Of a stretch of DNA of 64,000 bases, positions 44,193 through 51,843 are shown in pieces. The position numbers were made by a program, and so were the translations under genes. Location of the stretch: NCBI GenBank assembly GCA_964390295.1, contig CAYMHR010000001.1, positions 62,001 through 126,000 of the forward strand, read 5' to 3'. Every line of letters starts with the position of its first letter. Within the stretch, counting starts at the first letter, position 1. This stretch comes from RGIG3009 sp964390295. Its GTDB lineage: Bacteria > Bacillota > Clostridia > Oscillospirales > Acutalibacteraceae. A model generated the notes under the pieces. That model made no database searches and was not told the DNA's origin. It saw only the letters and a program-made list of their open reading frames with translations.

Positions 44193-45322
44193 CAGCGCCT
44201 CCTTTGCAACGTTTCCGCTGCCTCCCGCAAAGCCTGTGCCAACGCCCGTACCTCATCCTCTGTGTTTTCATAGCAAAAACTAATCCGCAACGACGAATCG
44301 ATCTCCGCCGCCGGCAAGCCCATGGCCTCCAGCACCGGGCTATGCTTGCCCTTGGAGCACGCCGATCCGGACGATACGTAAATCTCACGCGCCGCCAAAA
44401 AGTGCAACAACGTTTCACTGCGAAGCCCCGGCAAGGACAAGTGCACGATATACGGCACCCCGTTCGGCGGACAATGCCACCGCACCTCCGGCAAAGAACG
44501 CAGTTCCTCTATCAAAGTCTCTCGCAAGCGTACGTAGTGCTCCCGTTGCCGTTCAAAGGGTACCACCGCCGCGGCCGCCGCGCCGAATCCGGCCAGTGCC
44601 GGAACCGCCTCCGTGCCACTGCGAAGTCCCTGCTCCTGACCGCCGCCCAGCATACGCGGCAACAGCCGCACACCCCGGCGAACGTACAGCGCCCCACACC
44701 CCTTCGGGCCATGAAGCTTATGACCGCTGACCGACAGTAGGTCTACCCCCCAGCGATCCGCCTTCAGCGGCAGCTTGCCTGCCGCTTGCACGCAGTCGGT
44801 GTGAAACGTCGCTTGCGGTGCTACCGCCTTAACGGCGGAAACCGCCGCCGGAATATCCAGCCACGCGCCGGTTTCGTTGTTCACCGCCATGGCACTCACC
44901 AGCGTGGTCTCGGCGGTGCAGGCCGCCGCCAACGCTTCGGGCGTGATCACTCCGTCTGCATTTGGCTTTACGCGCGTTACCGTCCAGCCCTGCCGTTCCA
45001 GCTCGTCAAAGCAAGCGGAAACCGACGGGTGCTCAATCGCGGTCGTGACCGCTACCGGCGGCCGTCGCCGCAACGCAGCCGCGGCACCCAGCACCGCCAG
45101 ATTATTGGCTTCGGTGCCACTGCCCGTAAATACCAGCCGATCCTGCTTGGCACCGACCAGCGCGGCAACCTCGACGCGTGCCTGCGCCACTTCCTGCTCG
45201 GCGTACACTCCCATCGTATGCAACGAAGAAGGGTTGCCGTAAGTCTCGGTCATCACGCGCACCATGCGCGTCACCGCTTCAGCGCATACCGCCGTGGTAG
45301 CGCTGTTGTCTAAATACGCCAT
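44192..45322 (-). CDS. Cysteine desulfurase, NifS/IscS family (likely ThiI partner)
   Basis: 376 residues, PLP enzyme: YLDNSATTAV start, SVSGHKLHGPKG with the PLP Lys, and SSGSACSKGKHS with the catalytic Cys. It transfers sulfur from Cys as persulfide. ATG at 45322 follows AAAGGAAGG; an upstream in-frame start lies in the promoter and is rejected. Its operon with thiI resembles the NifZ-ThiI pair of Firmicutes, so tRNA thiolation is the probable role rather than general Fe-S assembly. Confidence 0.94.
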   Translation of the reverse strand: MAYLDNSATTAVCAEAVTRMVRVMTETYGNPSSLHTMGVYAEQEVAQARVEVAALVGAKQDRLVFTGSGTEANNLAVLGAAAALRRRPPVAVTTAIEHPSVSACFDELERQGWTVTRVKPNADGVITPEALAAACTAETTLVSAMAVNNETGAWLDIPAAVSAVKAVAPQATFHTDCVQAAGKLPLKADRWGVDLLSVSGHKLHGPKGCGALYVRRGVRLLPRMLGGGQEQGLRSGTEAVPALAGFGAAAAAVVPFERQREHYVRLRETLIEELRSLPEVRWHCPPNGVPYIVHLSLPGLRSETLLHFLAAREIYVSSGSACSKGKHSPVLEAMGLPAAEIDSSLRISFCYENTEDEVRALAQALREAAETLQRRR

Positions 45323-45372
45323 GCGACCCTTCCTTTCCGCCAAACAGCAATACTTTCCTTTATAACTTATAT

Positions 45373-45401
45373 AGTATAGCACAAACTCTCGCAAGATACA
45401 A
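45373..45401 (-). promoter_or_regulatory. Promoter of the desulfurase-srtB-thiI-cinA fusion operon
   Basis: TTGTAT (45396-45401), 17 bp, TATACT (45373-45378) on the minus strand, in an AT-rich stretch. Confidence 0.7.
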
Positions 45402-45490
45402 CTACAAGATTGTTACCACCTCTTTTTGCCAACCGGCGGCCTCCTCCAAGAGCTTCTCCCTACCGAAATTCTGTTGTCGCGGCAACTTAC

Positions 45491-45523
45491 AAAAACGGCA
45501 CGCCTCGCGCAGAGACGTGCCGC
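45491..45523 (-). terminator. Terminator after the HAD phosphatase gene
   Basis: CGGCACG...GCGTGCCG stem followed by five T residues on the minus strand, 13 bp after the stop codon. Confidence 0.85.
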
Positions 45524-45535
45524 TTACCGCTTTAC

Positions 45536-46258
45536 TTATAGAAACGGCTTCATCACCTGAGGAAAGGTGCGATAGTCGTCGATTTTCACGCCGCAGAAAT
45601 CCTGCAAAAAGACCGGCTCATCGTTGCCGCCGGGGCCGTAATCATCGCCCACGTAGGCGACCTCATCGTGCCGAAGTCCGTGTTCCTCACAGTATTTGCC
45701 CAGGGCGTACGCCTTGTCGTAGGGCGCCGGCACCATATCGAATGAGGAGGAGCCGCCGACAAAAACGGTGTAGTCGGGAAACGCCGCCTTGACCTGTGCG
45801 TAAACGGCGCGTCGCTTGGCACGATCTGGGTCAAACGCCAGCTTGTCCTCGATGTTGGCGCGCGTGCCGAGAATCGGAAAGGTTACGCAACCGGACGAAT
45901 GGTATTCCACGTTATCACCAACGAACTCGGTAAATCCGAATTTTTCCCGCAAAGCGGTCACACGCCGCTCCACGCTGTCACGATCCGCAGAAAGCTGCAC
46001 GTTTTCGCAAATTTTCAGTTCATCGGTAGCGGCATCGTATTCCGCGTACTGCATTCCGTAATTGCCCAAAATATCCACGGGGAACCGCCCCATCTGCCGA
46101 AAAATGCGGTCGCACATTCCGGCTCCCACCATCAACAGCTTGTACTTCTGAGACAGCGCCGTCAGCACCGCGCGGTTATCGTCGCCCAGCGGTGATTTGT
46201 GCTGGGTCAGCGTGCCGTCCAGATCAAAGGCGATCAGCTTAATCCGTTCTACGTCCAT
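45536..46258 (-). CDS. HAD-superfamily IIB phosphatase (phosphomannomutase-like)
   Basis: 240 residues. AFDLDGTLTQHK is HAD motif I with nucleophile Asp and general acid Asp; the cap region and FVGGSSSFDMVPAP, DEVAYVGDDYGPGGNDEP (motif IV) follow. The closest familiar relatives are eukaryotic-type phosphomannomutases and sugar phosphatases, so it probably acts on a hexose phosphate. ATG at 46258 is chosen for the GAGGAGAG site. It lies behind the terminator of rplM-rpsI, so it may have its own weak promoter. Confidence 0.8.
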   Translation of the reverse strand: MDVERIKLIAFDLDGTLTQHKSPLGDDNRAVLTALSQKYKLLMVGAGMCDRIFRQMGRFPVDILGNYGMQYAEYDAATDELKICENVQLSADRDSVERRVTALREKFGFTEFVGDNVEYHSSGCVTFPILGTRANIEDKLAFDPDRAKRRAVYAQVKAAFPDYTVFVGGSSSFDMVPAPYDKAYALGKYCEEHGLRHDEVAYVGDDYGPGGNDEPVFLQDFCGVKIDDYRTFPQVMKPFL

Positions 46259-46289
46259 CGTTTTCCACTCTCCTCGTGACCGGTTGCCA

Positions 46290-46330
46290 ATAAAAACGGT
46301 TGACACACCTTTTGCAAAGTATGCCAACCG
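46290..46330 (-). terminator. Terminator of the rplM-rpsI operon
   Basis: CGGTTGGCATAC pairs with GTGTGTCAACCG (12 bp with wobble) around a ten-base loop, then GTTTTTATT on the minus strand. Confidence 0.8.
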
Positions 46331-46343
46331 AATCGTACAAAAA

Positions 46344-46748
46344 TCAGCGCTTGCTGAACTGCGGTGCGCGACGAGCGGCCTTCAAGCCGTACTTCTTACG
46401 CTCCTTCATTCTCGGGTCACGGGTCAGGAACCCGGCCTTCTTCAGCTGCGGACGCAGCTCCTCGCTGTTGAACTGCAACAGCGCGCGGGCGATACCGTGG
46501 CGAATCGCACCGGCCTGGCCGGTCACGCCGCCGCCGCCAACGCGGCACTCGATGTCAAACTTTTCCGTCAAGCCGGTGAGCACCAGGGGCTGACGAACGA
46601 TGACCTTCAGGGTCTCCAGACCAAAATAATCGTCAATGTCACGACCGTTGATCGTTACCTTGCCGGTACCTTCGTACAAACGCACGCGGGCAACCGACTT
46701 TTTACGACGACCGGTACCGTAAAAATACGGTCTCTTATTGTAATCCAT
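46344..46748 (-). CDS. rpsI: 30S ribosomal protein S9
   Basis: 134 residues: YGTGRRKKSVARVRLYEGTG near the N-terminus, GGGVTGQAGAIRHGIARALL, and the C-terminal tail RRAPQFSKR that reaches the P-site tRNA. ATG at 46748 follows AAGGAGG. Cotranscribed with rplM. Confidence 0.98.
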   Translation of the reverse strand: MDYNKRPYFYGTGRRKKSVARVRLYEGTGKVTINGRDIDDYFGLETLKVIVRQPLVLTGLTEKFDIECRVGGGGVTGQAGAIRHGIARALLQFNSEELRPQLKKAGFLTRDPRMKERKKYGLKAARRAPQFSKR

Positions 46749-46765
46749 GTGAACAGCCTCCTTCA

Positions 46766-47194
46766 TTAAAACTCAAACACTTCGGGCTTCTGCGCGGCAT
46801 GATCATGCTGCGCACCGGCGAACACGCGAAGACGCGCGCTGGCCTGACGACCCAAGGTGTTGTTCGGGATCATGCCGTTCACAGCCAGCTCCATCGCCTT
46901 TTCGGGGCGCTGAGCCATCAAGGTGGAATACTTGGTAGCCTTCAGGTTACCGATCCAACCGGTGTGACGGTACCATACCTTCTGCTCCGACTTTTTGCCG
47001 GTCAAAACGGCTTCGGCGCAGTTGATGATGATGACGTGATCGCCGCAATCGACGTGAGGCGTGTAGGTGGGCTTATGCTTTCCGCGGAGAAGCACGGCGG
47101 CCTGAGCGGCCACGCGACCCAGCGGCTTACCGGCGGCGTCGATCACATACCATTTGCGCTCGACCTGACCGGTCTTTGCCATATAGGTGGACAT
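46766..47194 (-). CDS. rplM: 50S ribosomal protein L13
   Basis: 142 residues with WYVIDAAGKPLGRVAAQAA, LRGKHKPTYTPHVDCGD and VNGMIPNNTLGRQ. An early assembly protein. Leader is only about 40 nt, too short for the L13-leader structure known from Bacillus. Confidence 0.98.
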   Translation of the reverse strand: MSTYMAKTGQVERKWYVIDAAGKPLGRVAAQAAVLLRGKHKPTYTPHVDCGDHVIIINCAEAVLTGKKSEQKVWYRHTGWIGNLKATKYSTLMAQRPEKAMELAVNGMIPNNTLGRQASARLRVFAGAQHDHAAQKPEVFEF

Positions 47195-47238
47195 GGTGAA
47201 AACCTCCTGTTTTTTGTATCATTTTTCACAGCTCGCCT

Positions 47239-47267
47239 ATCATAGCACACCGATTTTCGACTGTCAA
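47239..47267 (-). promoter_or_regulatory. Promoter of rplM-rpsI
   Basis: TTGACA (47262-47267), 17 bp, TATGAT (47239-47244) on the minus strand. The AT-rich 47268-47413 stretch between this and radC holds no gene. Confidence 0.88.
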
Positions 47268-47413
47268 GGCCTATTTTGCAGAATTTTTAATTTATAATCC
47301 GTTATCGCTCTTTTTCTCGCGTTTTCTCTCCTGCTTTCTCTGTTTCTCATTTTTCATTTCATGTTTTCGTAATAATTTTTGAAAAAGGGCTTTCTTTTAT
47401 GCGGCACATTTGT

Positions 47414-47419
47414 TATAAT
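47414..47419 (+). promoter_or_regulatory. Probable -10 box of radC
   Basis: TATAAT 32 bp upstream of the radC start. The sequence 17 bp upstream (TTTCTT) is a poor -35, so the promoter may need an extended element. Confidence 0.45.
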
Positions 47420-47450
47420 ACCAGTACCGATATAAGGAAGTGAATATCTC

Positions 47451-48146
47451 GTGTCGCACGATCTCCATCGCGGGCACCGCGACCGCTTAAAGCAACGATT
47501 TCTCAACGAAGGGCTGGATTCCTTCGATCCTCATCAAGCGTTAGAGCTTTTGCTGTTTTATGCCATCCCACGGCAGGATACCAATCCCCTGGCGCACGTC
47601 CTGCTGAACACCTTCGGCAGTCTGCCGGCGGTGTTGGAGGCATCCTACGACCAGCTTTGCCGCGTCAAGGGCGTTTCCGAGCATACCGCCATCCTCCTCA
47701 AGCTGTGTAACGACATGTTTCGCCGTTGCAACCAGGACCGAAACAGTTCCATCACCTCTTTCAAATCGTTGAGTGAGATCGGCCCGTTTTTAAGTCCCCG
47801 TTTTTACGGACTCAAGCGCGAGCTGGCGCTGCTTCTCTGCCTCAACAACCGTTGTGAGGTACTCAACGTCGTTACGCTGAGCACCGGAACCATCAACCAC
47901 GCCGTCATCGACATCCGCGAAGTGGTTCAGGTAACGCTGGAACAACAGGCTCCCATCGTCATTTTGGCACACAATCACCCGTTCGGGGGCCCCGATCCTT
48001 CCCCCGACGACCTTACCGCCACACGTCAGATCAGCTCCTCGCTGGAACTTATGGGTGTCCGCTTTATCGACCATATCATCTACTCGACCGACACCTTTTT
48101 GTCTATGCGCAGTGCGCCGCAGTTTGCGGCACTGTTTTCCGAATGA
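47451..48146 (+). CDS. radC: RadC family JAB/MPN metalloprotein
   Basis: 231 residues: N-terminal helix-hairpin-helix-like part (VKGVSEHTAILLKL) and C-terminal JAB1/MPN domain with HNHPFGGPDPSPDD (zinc His residues and Asp). GTG start with GGAAG upstream. Biochemical role of RadC is unsettled; the historical link to recombination repair is not well supported. Divergent from rplM. Confidence 0.92.
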   Translation: MSHDLHRGHRDRLKQRFLNEGLDSFDPHQALELLLFYAIPRQDTNPLAHVLLNTFGSLPAVLEASYDQLCRVKGVSEHTAILLKLCNDMFRRCNQDRNSSITSFKSLSEIGPFLSPRFYGLKRELALLLCLNNRCEVLNVVTLSTGTINHAVIDIREVVQVTLEQQAPIVILAHNHPFGGPDPSPDDLTATRQISSSLELMGVRFIDHIIYSTDTFLSMRSAPQFAALFSE

Positions 48147-48173
48147 TCCGGCCGTGGTAAACGCACCAACAAC

Positions 48174-48210
48174 AAGCACCCCGAAAGCGTTTTGCTTTCG
48201 GGGTGCTTTT
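48174..48210. terminator. Bidirectional terminator between radC and mrp
   Basis: AAGCACCCCGAAAGC, GTTTT loop, GCTTTCGGGGTGCTTTT: a 15-bp perfect stem with T/A runs on both sides, serving convergent radC and mrp. Confidence 0.93.
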
Positions 48211-48222
48211 CACAACGGCTTA

Positions 48223-49047
48223 TTACAGCAACGCTTCCACGGCATCGACCGCCGGGGCGATTTCGTCGCAAACAACGCGTTCGATCTCGCCGGTATCGCA
48301 CAATCGGGAAACAGAGGCGTCAATGGGCAGCTTCGCGAGCAACGGCACGTTCATACGGCGCGCCGCCTCGTCCAGACCGTTTTCCTCGCCGAACAGGGCA
48401 ATCTGCTTGCCGCAGTCCGGGCAGGCAAGGTAGCTCATGTTTTCCACCAAGCCGACAACGGGGACGTTCAGCATATCCGCCATGGTTTTCGCCTTGCCGA
48501 CTACCATTTGTACCAACGATTGCGGCGTGGAAACAACTACGGTGGCATCCACCGGCAACGATTGATAGACCGTCAAAGGAATATCGCCGGTTCCGGGGGG
48601 CATATCAATAAACAGAACGTCCAGCTCACCCCAGACCACATCACTCCAGAATTGAGTAACGGCACCAGCCAATACCGGTCCGCGCCACACGACCGGCTGA
48701 TTTTCGTCCTCAAGCAACAGGTTGATCGACATTACCTTAATGCCCATGTGCGTTTCAGCGGGCAAAATGCCAATCTCCGATCCCTGAGCCTTTTGCGTAA
48801 TGCCAAACGCGCGCGGAATGGACGGTCCGGTAATATCGGCGTCCAGCACACCAACCTTGTAGCCGCGACGCGCCATCATAACGGCCAGCAAACAGGTAAC
48901 CGAAGACTTTCCGACACCGCCCTTGCCACTGCTGACGGCAACCACCTTTTTAATATGACTGAATTCGTTGGACTTGGCGTGCAGGTCCTCCTTGCGTTCA
49001 CTGCAATTCTGTGAGCAGGAGCCGCAATCGTGGGTACAGTCGCTCAT
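48223..49047 (-). CDS. mrp: Mrp/ApbC-type P-loop ATPase (Fe-S carrier)
   Basis: 274 residues. Deviant Walker A SSGKGGVGKSS, MPPGTGD switch motif and CPDCG, the CxxC that holds a bridging Fe-S cluster in the dimer. A short Cys-rich N-terminal extension (MSDCTHDCGSCSQNC) is typical of clostridial members. Probably delivers 4Fe-4S clusters to apoproteins. ATG at 49047 follows GGGAGG. Confidence 0.93.
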   Translation of the reverse strand: MSDCTHDCGSCSQNCSERKEDLHAKSNEFSHIKKVVAVSSGKGGVGKSSVTCLLAVMMARRGYKVGVLDADITGPSIPRAFGITQKAQGSEIGILPAETHMGIKVMSINLLLEDENQPVVWRGPVLAGAVTQFWSDVVWGELDVLFIDMPPGTGDIPLTVYQSLPVDATVVVSTPQSLVQMVVGKAKTMADMLNVPVVGLVENMSYLACPDCGKQIALFGEENGLDEAARRMNVPLLAKLPIDASVSRLCDTGEIERVVCDEIAPAVDAVEALL

Positions 49048-49076
49048 GTTGATTCCTCCCGTGATACTTACAGACG

Positions 49077-49103
49077 AAAACGGGGTCCGCCACACGGACC
49101 CCG
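49077..49103 (-). terminator. Terminator-like hairpin in the mrp leader
   Basis: CGGGGTCCG-TGTGG-CGGACCCCG followed by TTTTCG on the minus strand, downstream of the mrp promoter and 30 bp before its ribosome site. A candidate attenuator or mRNA stabiliser. Confidence 0.55.
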
Positions 49104-49122
49104 CGGTCATCTCGTTTTTTCT

Positions 49123-49151
49123 ATTGTACCACCTCACGAACTAAAAATCAA
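49123..49151 (-). promoter_or_regulatory. Promoter of mrp
   Basis: TTGATT (49146-49151), 17 bp, TACAAT (49123-49128) on the minus strand. Confidence 0.75.
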
Positions 49152-49245
49152 GAGGTGCCGACGCAAACGAAAAATTCTCTTAAAAACACAAACGGCATGA
49201 GAGGTCGTCCGTGATACGGTTATACTAACCGCGGAGGCGAGCGCT

Positions 49246-49809
49246 TTGTACAAAGGATTCAAGCGGCTGGCGGACGTGACGTTTTCGCTGATCGCGCTGA
49301 TTGTTTTAGCGCCGCTGTTGCTTGCAATCGCTTGGCTGATCCGATGCGACAGCCCCGGCGGAAGTATTTTTTCTCAACAGCGGATCGGCAGGGCAGGACA
49401 ACTGTTTCAAATCTATAAATTTCGCACCATGTATACCAACGCGCCACCCAACGCTCCTGCGGCGGATTACGCCGCGGTAAAGCCCTATATCACTCCGCTG
49501 GGTCGGTGGCTTCGGAAAAGCAGTCTGGACGAGCTGCCTCAACTGTGGAACGTCTTAAAAGGCGACATGAGCTTTATCGGGCCGCGGCCTGTGGTCGAGA
49601 CCGAATACGAGCTGTTGCACCTGCGGCGGCAAAACGGTTCTCTCCGGGTACGTCCGGGGCTGACCGGTCTGGCGCAGGTAAACGGCCGCGAAAAGCTATC
49701 GTCATCGGAAAAAGCGCGCCTTGATGCACAATATGCCGACCGGCTGTCTCTGCGACAGGACCTCAGTATTTTGCTAGCCACCGGCCGTTGCCTGCTTCAC
49801 GGCGGTTGA
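49246..49809 (+). CDS. Bacterial sugar-phosphate transferase (small monotopic PGT)
   Basis: 187 residues, short form: N-terminal hydrophobic re-entrant helix (FSLIALIVLAPLLLAIAWLI), then KFRTM, SLDELPQLWNVLKGDMSFIGPRP and RPGLTGLAQVNGR. It transfers a phosphosugar from a UDP-sugar to undecaprenyl phosphate, starting a surface glycan or glycoprotein. TTG start at 49246 has GGAGG eight bases upstream. No other glycan-assembly genes are adjacent. Confidence 0.93.
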   Translation: MYKGFKRLADVTFSLIALIVLAPLLLAIAWLIRCDSPGGSIFSQQRIGRAGQLFQIYKFRTMYTNAPPNAPAADYAAVKPYITPLGRWLRKSSLDELPQLWNVLKGDMSFIGPRPVVETEYELLHLRRQNGSLRVRPGLTGLAQVNGREKLSSSEKARLDAQYADRLSLRQDLSILLATGRCLLHGG

Positions 49810-49881
49810 CAGGCACCTCCTGCGCGGTTCCGTCATAGTATACAGAGAACGCAATTTGCGGAACACGTGAGGAGGAGCGAT

Positions 49882-50985
49882 ATGACAGTATTTCAGGCAC
49901 CCGTCCGCTTTTTTCTGGGCGCTACCACGCCACAAGGCTTCGTAGGCTTTGCTGAGGAGCTGTACGACCCGTCCGACGGCTGGCAGGCGTATCTAATCAA
50001 AAGCGGCCCCGGCACAGGAAAATCCACTCTCATGCGGCGCGTATACGACCGTATGACCGCGTTGTCGGTGGAGACGGAGGCCTTTTGTTGCTCCTCCGAT
50101 CCCTCGTCGTTGGACGGCGTGGTCGTCCCGGCGCTGCGTATGTGTCTGCTGGACGCTACCGCGCCCCACGTGGTAGAGCCGAAATTTTGGGGTGCGGTGG
50201 AACAACTGGTTCCGCTGTCGATCTGTTCCGACGAAGCCCTGCTTCACCGGCAGTCGGCAGAAATTCAGCAGGTAACTGAGGAAAATCGTGCCCTGCACGC
50301 GCAATGCCGCCGATACGTAACCGCCGCCGGTGCCCTGCTACGGGAAAATTACCGTTTGGGAGAAGCAGCGCTGGACAAGGACAAGGTGCAGCGCACAGCG
50401 CGGCGGATCGCCCGGCAGGAGTTGGAGGCGGCCGGCGGCACGGGACGTCTGCAACGGCGCTTTTTGAGCGCACTCACACCGGAAGGACTTCTGCTGTTCC
50501 AGGAAACGTTGCAAGCTCTCTGTCCCCGCATTTATGCGATCGAAGACGATTACGGGGCGTCTGCATCGCTGCTGTTGTCGGAGATTGCCGCCTACGCACG
50601 GGAACGCGACGTTGCCGGAATCCTCTGTCCCTCTCCCTTAGCACCGGAGCAAGGTCCGGAGCACCTGCTGTTTCCGAGCGTCGGGGTGGGCTTTACTACC
50701 TCCAGTCCGTTGCACCGTGCCGATTACCCGGTGTTTCGTCGGATTCATGCCACGCGCTTTTCCGACGTCGATGTTCTACGCGCCAAGCGGCAAACGGCGG
50801 CGTTTCATCGACGCGCCGTGGGTGAGCTGCTGGCACAGGCGCAGACGTTGTCCGCAGAGGCCAAGGCGGTGCACGACCGCATGGAAGCATTCAGTGCGGC
50901 GGCTATGGATTGGGACGCGGCACAAGCGATGGGCGATACCGTCGTGCAAAAATTTCAAGCGGCCGCCGAACGACTTCTCAGTTAA
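49882..50985 (+). CDS. PRK06851-like P-loop ATPase with one degenerate half
   Basis: 367 residues resembling a Firmicutes family of unknown function with two tandem P-loop halves. The first half has a good Walker A (SGPGTGKST, about 41-49) and conserved CSSDPSSLDGVVVP and DATAPHVVEP. The second half begins RFLSALTPEG but the expected Gly-Lys-Ser/Thr loop is replaced by EDDYGASAS, so it is probably non-catalytic. Soluble. ATG 49882 follows GAGGAGG. Function is not known. Confidence 0.75.
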   Translation: MTVFQAPVRFFLGATTPQGFVGFAEELYDPSDGWQAYLIKSGPGTGKSTLMRRVYDRMTALSVETEAFCCSSDPSSLDGVVVPALRMCLLDATAPHVVEPKFWGAVEQLVPLSICSDEALLHRQSAEIQQVTEENRALHAQCRRYVTAAGALLRENYRLGEAALDKDKVQRTARRIARQELEAAGGTGRLQRRFLSALTPEGLLLFQETLQALCPRIYAIEDDYGASASLLLSEIAAYARERDVAGILCPSPLAPEQGPEHLLFPSVGVGFTTSSPLHRADYPVFRRIHATRFSDVDVLRAKRQTAAFHRRAVGELLAQAQTLSAEAKAVHDRMEAFSAAAMDWDAAQAMGDTVVQKFQAAAERLLS

Positions 50986-51033
50986 TGAGAATTTGCCTCT
51001 ACGTGTGCGAGACCGCCGTTTTGAGACCGTAGA

Positions 51034-51062
51034 TTGACTCTCCGTATCGCGCTTGCTATACT
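51034..51062 (+). promoter_or_regulatory. Promoter of the hemolysin III family gene
   Basis: TTGACT (51034-51039), 17 bp, TATACT (51057-51062). Confidence 0.8.
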
Positions 51063-51093
51063 GACGGCAAGAACTTCAAAGGAGCGCGAGATA

Positions 51094-51765
51094 ATGAAAA
51101 GAACACGATTGCGCGATCGGCTGTTGCCGTCGTACACCGGAGGCGAGGAACGGTTTCACATGATCTCCCATATCGTAGGAGGCGGCATGGGCGTGTTGGC
51201 GCTGGTGCTGTGCGTCGTCAAAGCAGCAGTGAACGGCAGTGTGATCGGCGTGGTGAGCAGCGCCCTGTATGGCGCTTCTTTAATCGCTTTGTACGCTATG
51301 TCCAGCATTTACCACGGCCTGCGGCACCCAACGGCCAAAAGAGTAATGCAGGTGCTGGATCACTGCACCATTTATTTTTTAATCGGCGGCACCTACACCC
51401 CCATTTTGCTGTGCGCCATCCGGCGCGTGTCGCCGGGGTGGGCATGGACGCTGTTCGGTATCGTCTGGGGACTGGCGGCCATGGCGACGACGTTTACCGC
51501 GATCGACCTGAAAAAGTACTCCGTACTCTCCATGTGCTGTTATATCGGCATAGGATGGTGCGTAGTATTGGCCGTACGTCCCGTGTTGCAAGCGATCGCT
51601 CCGGCAGGCCTAATCCTCCTGTTGGCAGGCGGCATCGCCTACACGCTGGGAGCGGTGCTGTACGGATTGGGGAAAAAACGACGCTATATGCACGCCCTGT
51701 TTCACGTATTCGTACTGATCGGAAGCGCTTTGCACTTCGCCTGTATCTTTTTTTACGTACTATAA
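51094..51765 (+). CDS. Hemolysin III/PAQR family membrane protein
   Basis: 223 residues, seven predicted membrane helices. PAQR metal-site motifs are visible: HMISH near the N-terminus, SSIYHGL (Ser/His), DHCTIYFLIGGTYTP (Asp) and the C-terminal HALFHVFVLIGSALHF (His-x3-His). Likely a zinc-dependent membrane hydrolase or lipid-homeostasis protein; haemolysis is a historical name. ATG 51094 follows AAAGGAG. Confidence 0.92.
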   Translation: MKRTRLRDRLLPSYTGGEERFHMISHIVGGGMGVLALVLCVVKAAVNGSVIGVVSSALYGASLIALYAMSSIYHGLRHPTAKRVMQVLDHCTIYFLIGGTYTPILLCAIRRVSPGWAWTLFGIVWGLAAMATTFTAIDLKKYSVLSMCCYIGIGWCVVLAVRPVLQAIAPAGLILLLAGGIAYTLGAVLYGLGKKRRYMHALFHVFVLIGSALHFACIFFYVL

Positions 51766-51773
51766 TTTAGCGC

Positions 51774-51802
51774 TTGACAAAAAATCGAAACCTCTGTATT
51801 AT
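51774..51802 (+). promoter_or_regulatory. Promoter of the lipoprotein gene
   Basis: TTGACA (51774-51779), 17 bp, TATTAT (51797-51802). Confidence 0.85.
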
Positions 51803-51843
51803 TAAGGTTACAAGGACATATCGTATAGAGAGGGGAAGATTTT

